Positions 7,019 through 14,107 of a stretch of DNA of 38,649 nt are shown here, piece by piece; the stretch's first letter is position 1, and the number at the start of each line of letters is the position of its first letter. A program made the translations under genes and the position numbers. Origin of the DNA: an uncultured Bacteroidales bacterium. Its GTDB lineage: Bacteria > Bacteroidota > Bacteroidia > Bacteroidales > Muribaculaceae. Under the pieces are notes generated by a model. It was not told where the DNA came from. It made no database searches and worked only from the letters and a program-made list of their open reading frames with translations. Where the stretch lies: the NCBI GenBank assembly GCA_902774055.1, contig CACYGX010000002.1, forward strand, positions 1-38,649, in the 5' to 3' direction.

Positions 7019-9139
7019 ATGCCAAGGGTCTATGTCACGAAAAACTTTATCAAGCTGGGCCAGGCCTTCGACTTGGGCTACACGACGGTCAGCGAGCAGG
7101 GATCGGCGCGTTCGTCGAAGACCTACTCTAACGTGCAGTGGCTCATCAACCGGTGCATCAACCATCCCAACACCACCGTTTCCATCGTCCGCAAGACCCT
7201 GAACGCCCTCAAGCGATCCGTTTACCGCGACTTCGAGGACATAATGAACGATTGGGGCCTGTGGAGTGACAGGCAGATGAACAAGTCGGACTACATCTAC
7301 CGGTTCCCCAACGGCTCCTGGATCGAGTTCTTCTCCTGCGACAACGAGCAGAAGATGCGCGGCCCCAAGCGCCAGATCCTCTTCGTCAACGAGGCCAACG
7401 ACCTGAACTACATCGAGTGGCAGCAGCTTCAGATGCGTACGACGCAGTTCACGATCCTCGACTACAACCCGTCATTCAGCGAGGAGCACTGGATCAACCA
7501 GGTCAACGAGGAGAAAAAGACCTTCCATTTCATCAGCACCTACAAGGACAACCCGTTCCTGGAGCAGAAGATCATCGACGAGATCGAGTCGTTGCAGTGG
7601 AAAAACAAGTCCCTGTGGCAGATCTACGGCCTTGGCCAGCGTGCTGTCGTCGAGGGCCTGGTGTTCCCGGAGTTCAAGATCGTCGACTACATCCCGCGAG
7701 AGGCCGAGCGCCGGCGCTACATCGGCATCGACTTCGGCTACGAGTGCTTTAGTGGAGATACTATGGTCATGACGATCAACGGGAGCAAGCGAATTGACGA
7801 AATCGGTTCCGGTGACTACGTATTAACGCGTCAGGGCTATCGCAAAGTATTACGCAGGCACAATAACGGAATAAAGAAAGTAGTGACAAAAACCATCAGC
7901 GTCGGTGGCCAAAAAATAACCATCAGCGCAACTAATAATCACAATTTTAACGCTAACGGAAAATGGAAGAAGTACGAAGCATTAACAAAAAAGGACAGGT
8001 TGTTTATACTGTCGTCTTTAACGGAGAGATTTACAGGCGATATCCCAACGGAAAACACCCAAACTACTACTATCACAGAAGGAAGGAAAACGGTGTGTTC
8101 AACTTCAAGATTCTTCACAAGGAAGTTTATCGGTTCTATTTTGGAGAGATACCGGAAGGCTACGTTATCCACCACAAGGATTTCAACCCGCTCAACAACG
8201 ACCCGAGCAACTTGCAACTATTATCAAGAAGCAAACACATGGAGATTCATGCGGCTGCTAAAGACATGTCTTCGCTTGTGGAAAAGAGCAGAAAAAATGG
8301 CTTTACGAAAGAGAACTGGCATGATAGACGAAAAGTCGTCATGGCCAGGATGCATAATGATTCCAAACTCTGCGAACATTGCGGAAAGGAGTTTATTGCG
8401 ACAAATACACACCAACGTTTTTGCTCAAAAAAATGCCATCACAAGTGGCAATATGACGATCCACAAAACGATATTGAGTTTGTTTGCCAATATTGTGGCC
8501 AACCATTCAAAGGCAACAAATACCTCAAACCAAAATGTTGCAGCGAAGAATGTGCACATAAGCTGTCAGCCCATAAACGAAATCAAGCAAGAAGGAGTAC
8601 GGACGTGTAACGTCTTCGATCTCGAGGTTGATGGAGTTCACGAATACTTTGCAAACGGGATTCTGGTTCACAATTGCGATCCGACGGCTATCGTCGAGGT
8701 GTCGTTCTTCGATAAGCGCATGTACATCAAGGAGCTGTGCTACAAGACCCACATGCTGACCAGCGACATCATCAACGAGCTCAAGAAGATCCGGTGGGAG
8801 CCGGAAATCATCTCCGAGAGCGCCGATCCGCGCCTCGTCGACGAGATCTACAACGCTGGCCTTAACATCAACGCTGTGCACAAGTTCGGAGGCTCAATCA
8901 TGGCCGGCATTACCAAGATGCAAGAATACGAGATCTGTGTCACCTCCGATTCCACCAACGCAATCAAAGAGCTACGCAACTACACCTACCGACAGGACAA
9001 GGAGGGCAAATGGCTCAACGTGCCCATTGATGCCTATAATCACGTACTCGACAGCGTCCGGTATATTGTCCTTGAGAAGATCCTGGGCATTGGCGCGTCG
9101 GGCATGTCGGCGAGCGAGATATTAGGAATTGTCGGTTAG
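7019..9139 (+). CDS. Large terminase subunit interrupted by an intein
   Basis: The 706-codon frame encodes a terminase of about 396 residues split by a 310-residue intein. The ATPase part shows a degenerate Walker A (GSARSSKTY, residues 28-36) and a Walker B ending in Glu (ILFVNEAND, about 121-129), as in PBSX/Terminase_3-type enzymes. The nuclease part starts with YIGIDFGYE, whose Asp is a metal ligand. The intein inserts straight after this motif, and the extein resumes with CDPTAIVEV. The mature enzyme would translocate DNA into the prohead and cut it. Insertion at a catalytic motif is typical of inteins, because clean loss is then the only harmless mutation. The start codon follows three tandem repeats. 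Confidence 0.93.
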   Translation: MPRVYVTKNFIKLGQAFDLGYTTVSEQGSARSSKTYSNVQWLINRCINHPNTTVSIVRKTLNALKRSVYRDFEDIMNDWGLWSDRQMNKSDYIYRFPNGSWIEFFSCDNEQKMRGPKRQILFVNEANDLNYIEWQQLQMRTTQFTILDYNPSFSEEHWINQVNEEKKTFHFISTYKDNPFLEQKIIDEIESLQWKNKSLWQIYGLGQRAVVEGLVFPEFKIVDYIPREAERRRYIGIDFGYECFSGDTMVMTINGSKRIDEIGSGDYVLTRQGYRKVLRRHNNGIKKVVTKTISVGGQKITISATNNHNFNANGKWKKYEALTKKDRLFILSSLTERFTGDIPTENTQTTTITEGRKTVCSTSRFFTRKFIGSILERYRKATLSTTRISTRSTTTRATCNYYQEANTWRFMRLLKTCLRLWKRAEKMALRKRTGMIDEKSSWPGCIMIPNSANIAERSLLRQIHTNVFAQKNAITSGNMTIHKTILSLFANIVANHSKATNTSNQNVAAKNVHISCQPINEIKQEGVRTCNVFDLEVDGVHEYFANGILVHNCDPTAIVEVSFFDKRMYIKELCYKTHMLTSDIINELKKIRWEPEIISESADPRLVDEIYNAGLNINAVHKFGGSIMAGITKMQEYEICVTSDSTNAIKELRNYTYRQDKEGKWLNVPIDAYNHVLDSVRYIVLEKILGIGASGMSASEILGIVG
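7745..8674 (+). mobile_element. Intein in the terminase nuclease motif
   Basis: Splicing motifs lie at both ends of the insertion. The N-terminal block starts with Cys1 (CFSGDTMVMT). A block-B-like ISATNNHNF with the His follows about 60 residues later. At the C-terminal end are VFDLEVDGVHEYFANG and ILVHN, with penultimate His and terminal Asn, followed by extein Cys+1. The middle of the terminase frame (about 8020-8570) is a Thr/Ser/Arg-rich string with no intein or endonuclease motifs, because that DNA encodes an HNH protein in another frame. Base composition is A/T-richer than in the flanking exteins. Confidence 0.92.
7963..8610 (+). CDS. HNH homing endonuclease nested out of frame in the intein
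   Basis: A 215-residue protein read in a different frame from the surrounding terminase-intein. It has an HNH core (GEIPEGYVIHHKDFNPLNNDPSNLQLLSRSKHMEIH, about residues 60-100) and two Cys-rich zinc ribbons (CEHCGKEF with FCSKKCHHKW, and CQYCGQPF with CCSEECAHK). The motifs are intact, so this frame is the coding one, yet the terminase frame has no stop across the same DNA. The likely role is homing of the intein into intein-free terminase genes (inference). Its start ATG lies after the splicing block B, and its stop lies just before the C-terminal splicing blocks. The translation signal is unclear. Confidence 0.88.
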   Translation: MEEVRSINKKGQVVYTVVFNGEIYRRYPNGKHPNYYYHRRKENGVFNFKILHKEVYRFYFGEIPEGYVIHHKDFNPLNNDPSNLQLLSRSKHMEIHAAAKDMSSLVEKSRKNGFTKENWHDRRKVVMARMHNDSKLCEHCGKEFIATNTHQRFCSKKCHHKWQYDDPQNDIEFVCQYCGQPFKGNKYLKPKCCSEECAHKLSAHKRNQARRSTDV

Positions 9140-9229
9140 GTTTTGATACAAAAAGATAAAAACGCGCTGATTTTGCTTAACTATTATTAAAAGTCGAGAA
9201 AACTTAACAAAACGGCCCGATTTTTGGTT

Positions 9230-9237
9230 TACCTTTG
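9230..9237 (+). promoter_or_regulatory. -7 box for the small-gene cluster at 9.3-10.8 kb
   Basis: TACCTTTG fits TAnnTTTG. It lies 62 bases before the ATG at 9299, after a short A/T-rich gap behind the terminase. It would drive the cluster of five to six small genes. Confidence 0.65.
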
Positions 9238-9257
9238 CACAAACGCATTACAAACCC

Positions 9258-9281
9258 GGGGCCTTGGCCTGGCCAGGTCCC
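9258..9281 (+). promoter_or_regulatory. GC-rich leader hairpin followed by ACAAAA
   Basis: GGGGCCT...AGGTCCC forms an imperfect hairpin with inner TGGCC/GGCCA. It is followed directly by ACAAAACCAAAACAGCA and the ATG at 9299. The same arrangement occurs before the next gene (9671-9690). It may mark a translation-initiation leader. Confidence 0.45.
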
Positions 9282-9298
9282 ACAAAACCAAAACAGCA

Positions 9299-9658
9299 AT
9301 GAGGTACAAGGTAACAAACAACGATGGAACGACACAGTTCGTATCCAACTGGAGCATGAAATTGGGCGCTGACGACGAGCGCCAGTATGCACACGAGCTC
9401 AGGTCGCTGCCGACCGTGAAAGACGTCGAGGTGGCAAAAGAAACCTGGTATTGTGTCCTCACGGTCATCTACGATGACGGCCGGGTGATGGTGAACACCA
9501 CCGACACGAAGGAGGACTTCTTCAGGCCGGAGGCAAGAAGCAAGACGATGCGCGACCGCGACATCTACACCGACTGGCTCACAAAGGACGAGATTTCGGA
9601 GATGTACCCGGAGCTCGGGAAGAAGCGCACAATCCGCAAGCTCAAAGGCGTAAGATAA
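9299..9658 (+). CDS. Hypothetical protein
   Basis: A 119-residue protein from MRYKVTNNDGTTQFVSNW. It starts with strands and ends with a charged segment LTKDEISEMYPELGKKRTIRKL. The start at 9299 was chosen over 9224 because the earlier ATG precedes the promoter -7 box. No family was recognised. A GC-rich hairpin lies in its leader. Confidence 0.7.
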   Translation: MRYKVTNNDGTTQFVSNWSMKLGADDERQYAHELRSLPTVKDVEVAKETWYCVLTVIYDDGRVMVNTTDTKEDFFRPEARSKTMRDRDIYTDWLTKDEISEMYPELGKKRTIRKLKGVR

Positions 9659-9670
9659 CAAGTGAAACCA

Positions 9671-9690
9671 GGGGCGGCTCCGGTCGCCCC
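9671..9690 (+). promoter_or_regulatory. Leader hairpin before the gene at 9707
   Basis: GGGGCG (9671-9676) pairs with CGCCCC (9685-9690), six pairs with an eight-base loop. ACAAAACGATGTAACA then leads to the ATG. It is the second copy of the hairpin-ACAAAA-ATG arrangement and also lies directly behind the upstream stop codon. Confidence 0.45.
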
Positions 9691-9706
9691 ACAAAACGAT
9701 GTAACA

Positions 9707-9967
9707 ATGACACAGCGAGTTTTCGATTTGATTGAGGCGATCAACCGCGAGGGCCTGGACAACACCCAATGGGCCGTTTACGACCTCAAGTACGCATCGA
9801 CCGGCAGCAGGGAGTTCCTTGGAACCCGGGAGGACATGAAGCTTGGCGGGCGCCTCCTGGTCGTCTACGTGAACAAGGACGACACATACAGCTTTCTCAG
9901 GCCCGAGACGGCCGACTTCAAGCTCACGATTGACGAGTACAACGACATTTACCTGTGGAGCCTATGA
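9707..9967 (+). CDS. Hypothetical protein
   Basis: An 86-residue protein from MTQRVFDLIEAINREGLDN. It has an N-terminal helix and then a beta-rich part with FLGTREDMKLGGRLLVVYVN. A GTG start at 9662 is possible but would translate the leader hairpin, so 9707 is preferred. No family was recognised. Its stop overlaps the next start as ATGA at 9964, so the two are translationally coupled. Confidence 0.65.
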   Translation: MTQRVFDLIEAINREGLDNTQWAVYDLKYASTGSREFLGTREDMKLGGRLLVVYVNKDDTYSFLRPETADFKLTIDEYNDIYLWSL

Positions 9968-10185
9968 ACGCAACGGCAAACAACCCCAAATTCACGCTTA
10001 CGGGCCTCGACGGCAACGCGTTTTGCATCATGGCATACGTGTCCGAGGCGATGAGAAAAAGCGGCGTACGGCCCGCGTGTCGCAACGAGTACGTCAGGCA
10101 GGCGACCGGCGGAGACTACGAGAACCTGGTGACCGTGTCCCAGGGGATCCTTGACAAACTGAACGCTAACATCCCAATTCAATAA
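9964..10185 (+). CDS. Hypothetical protein
   Basis: A 73-residue protein from MNATANNPKFTLTGLDGNAF. It starts at the ATGA overlap with the upstream gene. One helix pair is visible (FCIMAYVSEAMRKSG, then YENLVTVSQGILDKLNANI). Its general form resembles small Bacteroidales mobile-element proteins, but no named family can be assigned. Confidence 0.65.
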   Translation: MNATANNPKFTLTGLDGNAFCIMAYVSEAMRKSGVRPACRNEYVRQATGGDYENLVTVSQGILDKLNANIPIQ

Positions 10186-10227
10186 CCCTTAGAGGCTGCG
10201 CTACCGGCTTGACGGGCACAAAAGAAA

Positions 10228-10458
10228 ATGGCAAAGACAAAGAAAATGACAATCAAGTACTGGAACTCGCTCAGCGAGAACAGCAGGTGGCGGGCGCTCA
10301 AGCACGTGTTCCCGCTCATGCCGGCGACGATCGAGATGATGGCCCTCGAAAAGCCAGATCTCACCAGCGGCCTATGGAAGACGGTCTTCAAGATGGTGAG
10401 GATCCCGGAACCCGGCAGCTTTTACAAGACCGTTGTACACAACACCTATATCAACTGA
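10228..10458 (+). CDS. Hypothetical small basic protein
   Basis: A 76-residue protein from MAKTKKMTIKYWNSLSEN. It is basic and Trp-containing, with FPLMPATIEMMALEKPDL near the middle. Despite starting with MAK it lacks the SGGTR part and is not counted among the tagged proteins. The next gene starts two bases after its stop. Confidence 0.65.
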   Translation: MAKTKKMTIKYWNSLSENSRWRALKHVFPLMPATIEMMALEKPDLTSGLWKTVFKMVRIPEPGSFYKTVVHNTYIN

Positions 10459-10460
10459 CT

Positions 10461-10625
10461 ATGGCACAGGAACTCAAAATCGGAATGCTGGTCCAGTACA
10501 TCGAGCCGGACTTCACCTGGGGCTACATCACCATCGAGAAGATTGACGGCGACTATGTCGAGGGCGACGGCTACCGCGTGCACAAGGACTATTGCACGCC
10601 TGCATCAAAAAACAACCAAAACTAA
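10461..10625 (+). CDS. Small beta-rich protein
   Basis: A 54-residue protein, MAQELKIGMLVQYIEPDFTW and onward, with an SH3-like or KOW-like alternation (IGMLVQYIEP, GYITIEKIDGDYVEG). The start directly follows the upstream stop. No family assigned; very short, but tightly packed between two other small genes. Confidence 0.6.
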   Translation: MAQELKIGMLVQYIEPDFTWGYITIEKIDGDYVEGDGYRVHKDYCTPASKNNQN

Positions 10626-10638
10626 AAACGAAACGATT

Positions 10639-10827
10639 ATGGCAACGAACAGCAAACAAGGACTGCCCGAGGGCACCAAGTGGAAAGTGAACATGATGAG
10701 GAACCGCGACGGCGCGACCATGTACATGATGGTCTACGGCCCGCGCAAGGAGCAGGCGATCGCCTCAGTGAAGGACTCCGTCAAGGGGACCGGATGGACG
10801 GTCACCGGGGCCGAGCCGGCACAATAA
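10639..10827 (+). CDS. Hypothetical small protein
   Basis: A 62-residue protein from MATNSKQGLPEGTKWKVNMM. The pattern KWKVNMMRNRDGATMYMMVYGPRKEQAIASVKDS looks like one small alpha/beta unit. It is the last gene of the 9.3-10.8 kb cluster and is followed by a GC-rich hairpin. Confidence 0.6.
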   Translation: MATNSKQGLPEGTKWKVNMMRNRDGATMYMMVYGPRKEQAIASVKDSVKGTGWTVTGAEPAQ

Positions 10828-10838
10828 ACGCGGATCCT

Positions 10839-10859
10839 GGGGCCGGCTGGCCCGGCCCC
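10839..10859 (+). terminator. GC-rich hairpin ending the small-gene cluster
   Basis: GGGGCCG (10839-10845) pairs with CGGCCCC (10853-10859) around a seven-base loop. Only a weak T-rich stretch follows (TTGAAATTGTTT). It may end the upstream transcript. Confidence 0.45.
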
Positions 10860-10903
10860 TTGAAATTGTTTACTTATGAAGAAGATTTATTAAAATTTCT
10901 TAT

Positions 10904-10911
10904 TAACTTTG
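10904..10911 (+). promoter_or_regulatory. -7 box upstream of the tagged-gene cluster
   Basis: TAACTTTG fits TAnnTTTG and lies 31 bases before the ATG of the interrupted tagged gene at 10943. The preceding 40 bases are A/T-rich. It probably drives 10943-14065. Confidence 0.6.
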
Positions 10912-10942
10912 CGCAGTTAAACGCATTAAAACTTAGAAGATT

Positions 10943-11317
10943 ATGGCTAAAGGACCAGGCGGCACCCGATCAGGGTCCAGTTGAAACCCGACAGGGAACG
11001 GCGCGACTGCCGAAAGATTGCAACAAGATAACACTCAAAGGTTAATCAATGGAGCATGGAGCCGGTGGAGCGTCGACGATCTTGGCGACGCGGTACAAGG
11101 TTTGAGACTGAATCAAAGCTTCAGATTAGAGAACGCAGAAGATGTCGATGACTCCGTAAGCTTTACCCTTACCTACTCATCGTATCGCGGTGAGTACATG
11201 ATCCGTCAAAGATTGGGAAGAAGCACGATCACGGTTGCATCGGCTCCGACGCTCACCGCTTTGATTCCGGAGGCCAAGAAGAGAAAGCTTATCCCCATTG
11301 GTGTAGTGAACAAATAA
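10943..11317 (+). pseudogene. MAKGPGGTR-tagged protein C, interrupted by in-frame TGA
   Basis: The frame starts MAKGPGGTRSGSS and then meets TGA at 10982-10984. Beyond it the same frame stays open for 110 codons to 11317. The downstream part is clearly related to the C-terminal half of protein D (11339): both share W-S, then DL, then Q-F-LE-A, D-S-F-L-YSS-R-Y-I-R, AK-R-L and GV at matching spacing. No ATG start exists for the body alone; the first usable codon is a TTG. It is either a nonsense-mutated tagged gene, a sequencing error, or a read-through product. Other genes here end in TGA, so TGA is not generally recoded. Confidence 0.75.
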
Positions 11318-11338
11318 CAACTTAACACAGTAAATATT

Positions 11339-11989
11339 ATGGGCAAGAACAGTGGAACGACGCGATCGGGCGGCAGCTCGAACCCGAAGGGAGCCGGCGA
11401 GCCGATGAACACCTACGCCGACTTCAAAAACAGCAAGCGGCTGAATGACATGGTTGCCAAGGCTAGAAGCTTTGTTGATGAGCTCAAGAAGGGAGCTGCG
11501 GAAGAGATAGATATCAACTCCGCTCTGATGAGTGGGCTTGCTGCGGTCGACGCTTACGAAAAGGCAGCAATGGCTGCTGCGAGAGGATTGCGTTCCGGCA
11601 GGCTTGACGCAGAGGATCGTATTGACGAGATTAAAGAAGAGCTGATTACCCAGTTGCATAATCAACACGACAAGGCCTCAAAAACTTTATTGAGAAGGCG
11701 GGTCAACCATTCGTGGAGTAATTACTGGCTCGCCGACCTCGAAGGGCTGGTCAAGAAGACGACATCGGCACAGGAATTTGTGCTTGAGCCGGCAAACCGT
11801 GGTAATGACGTTTCACACTTTTCACTTTTCTATTCCTCCAACAGGAATCGTTATGTGATTTTGAGGGAACAAGGTGGAAAAATTGAGGCAATCGACGAGT
11901 CGCTGAAAATTGATGAGATTGTGAAATTTGCCAAAGAGAGAGGCCTGATGGCCGTCGGGGTGAGGAGAAAAAGCGACAGAAGGTTTTAA
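11339..11989 (+). CDS. MGKNSGTTR-tagged protein D
   Basis: A 216-residue protein beginning MGKNSGTTRSGGSSNPKG, a variant of the shared tag. Residues about 25-110 are helical and charged (LNDMVAKARSFVDELKKGAAEE, EDRIDEIKEELITQL). The C-terminal domain, from about 125, is the paralogue of protein C: FVLEPANRG, FSLFYSSNRNRYVILREQGG, VKFAKERGLMAVGV. No catalytic motif was seen. It has 22 bases between the end of C and its start, and is followed at once by the gene at 11993. Function unknown; a virion cargo role is inferred from the tag. Confidence 0.78.
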   Translation: MGKNSGTTRSGGSSNPKGAGEPMNTYADFKNSKRLNDMVAKARSFVDELKKGAAEEIDINSALMSGLAAVDAYEKAAMAAARGLRSGRLDAEDRIDEIKEELITQLHNQHDKASKTLLRRRVNHSWSNYWLADLEGLVKKTTSAQEFVLEPANRGNDVSHFSLFYSSNRNRYVILREQGGKIEAIDESLKIDEIVKFAKERGLMAVGVRRKSDRRF

Positions 11990-11992
11990 GCT

Positions 11993-12427
11993 ATGGCAAC
12001 GTTAAACGAATTAGTACAAGCGTACCAGGACTTCATCGGGGAGAGATCCGCGACGGTGGGAGCCGTCGTGGACGGTGTCAGCAAGGCTGCATCAGCTCTC
12101 CTCGGGAAGATCCCGGGCCAGGTGGGAACGAACCTGGACATGATCAAGAAGGCCGCTGGCGCGATCGTCTGCGTCGGAGACATGCGTCGCTTTGACAAGG
12201 ACGTGGAGCGCATCCGGGGCGAACTGTGGAGCTCCGTGCGCGACGTCGAGGGCCTTTTGAAGAACAACAAGGAATACGCCTACGGCCGGGCCAAGCGCAC
12301 GCACCAGGACGCGCTGGACGCGTTGTGCCAGCTCAATTACAGGCTCGACGACTTCTTCCATGAGATCTCGGCACCCAAGGAGGCCCAGGAGCTTGAACAA
12401 TGGTTAATCGACAACAACAAGTGGTAG
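11993..12427 (+). CDS. Hypothetical helical protein between tagged genes
   Basis: A 144-residue protein, untagged, predicted largely helical: LNELVQAYQDFIGER, then a Gly/Ala-rich segment VDGVSKAASALLGKIPG, then long charged helices to the C-terminus. It lies three bases behind D and one base ahead of E. A partner, chaperone or immunity role for a neighbouring tagged protein is possible but is only inferred from position. Confidence 0.7.
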   Translation: MATLNELVQAYQDFIGERSATVGAVVDGVSKAASALLGKIPGQVGTNLDMIKKAAGAIVCVGDMRRFDKDVERIRGELWSSVRDVEGLLKNNKEYAYGRAKRTHQDALDALCQLNYRLDDFFHEISAPKEAQELEQWLIDNNKW

Positions 12428-12428
12428 T

Positions 12429-13172
12429 ATGGCGAAGGTAGCAGGAGGTACAAGAAGGGCGACACCCAGGACGATGGCTCCGAGGGTGGCACCGCCGCGT
12501 GTGCAGGTCGGCCGCTCAGCCGGCCCGTCAAGGCCAGTGAAGCGGTTTGCGCCGATGGATTCGCGAGGAACCGACGCGACAAGACGTATCGACACGAGCT
12601 GGAAGCAGATGCCGCGCGACATCAAGAACGTGGAGACGCTTGACAAGATGAAGGACAAGGGCCTTTATCGCGAGGTGCGCCGGTCGATCTCCCGCTTCCA
12701 CTCGGTCCTTGGCGTGCGTGAGACCAACTTCGTGCTCGCCGACCTGCCGAAGAAGCCAAGTACAGTCGCCCAGCAAACGAGTAACGGTTTTGGCTCGTTG
12801 TTTATCGTGCTGAACAAAAAGTTCTTTAATATGTCAAAGAAAAAATTCGTGGAAACAGCAAAGGAGCAATACAAGGTCGGTTGGAGCACAAAGACCAACA
12901 AACCTGTGGCCCACACCGTCACTCACGAGCTGGCGCATGCCTTGTGGTCGGACAACAGGATTGAACCGAGGTTACGACAGGCCGGCGACGAGATCAAGAA
13001 GTTGCGCCGGAAATGGCTCGCTGACAAAAAGCGCACTGAGCTGGGCTACGGCGATTACGCTAAAAAGAACGTTAACGAGTTTTGGGCTGAGGTGGTCACG
13101 AAGGCCGTGCATGGCCAGTCCGACAAGTACACCGAGGCCGTAAAGGAAATCATCAAGAAATACAAACTGTAA
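12429..13172 (+). CDS. MAKVAGGTR-tagged zinc metallopeptidase-like protein E
   Basis: A 247-residue protein starting MAKVAGGTRRATPRTMAPRV. A long Arg/Pro-rich linker follows the tag. Residues 166-170 are HELAH in HTVTHELAHALWSD, and a downstream NVNEFWAEVVTKA (Glu 217 and 221) supplies the probable third zinc ligand, the layout of gluzincins. The middle contains a strand region SLFIVLNKKFF typical of such folds. The start is one base behind the upstream stop. Protein B carries the same motif order, but the two sequences are otherwise not obviously alike. Confidence 0.82.
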   Translation: MAKVAGGTRRATPRTMAPRVAPPRVQVGRSAGPSRPVKRFAPMDSRGTDATRRIDTSWKQMPRDIKNVETLDKMKDKGLYREVRRSISRFHSVLGVRETNFVLADLPKKPSTVAQQTSNGFGSLFIVLNKKFFNMSKKKFVETAKEQYKVGWSTKTNKPVAHTVTHELAHALWSDNRIEPRLRQAGDEIKKLRRKWLADKKRTELGYGDYAKKNVNEFWAEVVTKAVHGQSDKYTEAVKEIIKKYKL

Positions 13173-13185
13173 CAATGTAAGTGAT

Positions 13186-13407
13186 ATGGATAAGATTGTT
13201 TTAACTCAAGACCAGATCGAGGTGATCCAGCAGGACCTCCGTGGCGAGGTCACGCTCTACGCCACCGAATGGCAGCGCAAACACCTCACCGAGGTGATGG
13301 ACATGGCCGAGAAACGCCTGCTCGAGCTTGATGCCGACGACGGCGGCGACCTTGTCAAGTGGTTTTGGAACGAATATCAAAAGCAGCAGAACGATGGCAA
13401 AGAATAG
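13186..13407 (+). CDS. Small acidic protein
   Basis: A 73-residue protein from MDKIVLTQDQIEVIQQDLRGE, strongly helical and acidic. Its end overlaps the next tagged gene by 14 bases, so its last residues DGKE and the stop come from the DNA that starts the tag, as for the small terminase gene. Between two tagged genes, an accessory or immunity role is possible but unproven. Confidence 0.65.
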   Translation: MDKIVLTQDQIEVIQQDLRGEVTLYATEWQRKHLTEVMDMAEKRLLELDADDGGDLVKWFWNEYQKQQNDGKE

Positions 13408-14065
13408 CGGATCAACCCGGCGGGCCGCGCCGGGAGGGAATGAAGGTGGAGGCAACGGCCAGTCCAGGCAGGTCGACAAGTTCCTGACGCCTGCACGAAT
13501 GGACGAGATCGCTGACTTCATCGCCAGCGCCGGGGAGAGAGGCTTCTTGTCGTTTGAACGCGACATGTACGAGGACTGGCAGAACATGACCACCGACGAG
13601 AAGGATCTCACGCTCATGCTTGCCGGCTTTACGGGCATGATCAACGACGAGTACGAGGAATTCGGCACGATCTACACGCCGACGGACAAGAAGGGCCTGA
13701 TTTCAGAGATTGAGGAGGCCCTGGACAACGAATGGACGGGCCAAGGCATGGAGGAAAGCACGGTCTTTACCATCGGCTATAAGGACGGATCCACAAAGAG
13801 GATCAGCCTTGCTGAAAATGACTTCGAGCCGAAGCAGCGCATCACTCCCAACACAAGCTCAAGGGAGATATGGCGTCGTGCCAGGGCCGCTATTGGACTG
13901 AGCAACGTTGCGTACATCGTCCGCACCAATGGCTACGACGAGCCCAACTACTGGGTTGCCAACGAGGATGGCAAGGCTCAGATGAAGGAGTACTTCGGCT
14001 TCGAAGAATGGAAGAAGGGCCGAGGCGAGAAGCGCCGGTCCTACATCCAGGACGACTGGATCTAG
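13394..14065 (+). CDS. MAKNSGSTR-tagged protein F
   Basis: A 223-residue protein starting MAKNSGSTRRAAPGGNEGGG. The start at 13394 was chosen over 13328 because it begins with the shared tag. A flexible Gly-rich linker precedes helices (DKFLTPARMDEIADFIASAGERGF, MYEDWQNMTTDEKDLTLMLAGF). Then comes a beta segment (ESTVFTIGYKDGSTKRISL) and a C-terminal SNVAYIVRTNGYDEPNYWV. No enzymatic motif was recognised. It overlaps the upstream gene by 14 bases. Confidence 0.78.
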   Translation: MAKNSGSTRRAAPGGNEGGGNGQSRQVDKFLTPARMDEIADFIASAGERGFLSFERDMYEDWQNMTTDEKDLTLMLAGFTGMINDEYEEFGTIYTPTDKKGLISEIEEALDNEWTGQGMEESTVFTIGYKDGSTKRISLAENDFEPKQRITPNTSSREIWRRARAAIGLSNVAYIVRTNGYDEPNYWVANEDGKAQMKEYFGFEEWKKGRGEKRRSYIQDDWI

Positions 14066-14107
14066 AGACTCCATTTTTTTGTTTACATAATTTTTATTTT
14101 GGTTGAT

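Noticed and set aside
7019-9139. Group I or II intron in the terminase
   Set aside because: The insertion keeps the terminase frame open and starts with Cys and ends His-Asn before Cys, which are intein signs; an intron is not needed.
10943-11317. Genome-wide TGA recoding
   Set aside because: Neighbouring genes with intact products end in TGA (3998, 4563, 6915), so TGA is a stop codon here.
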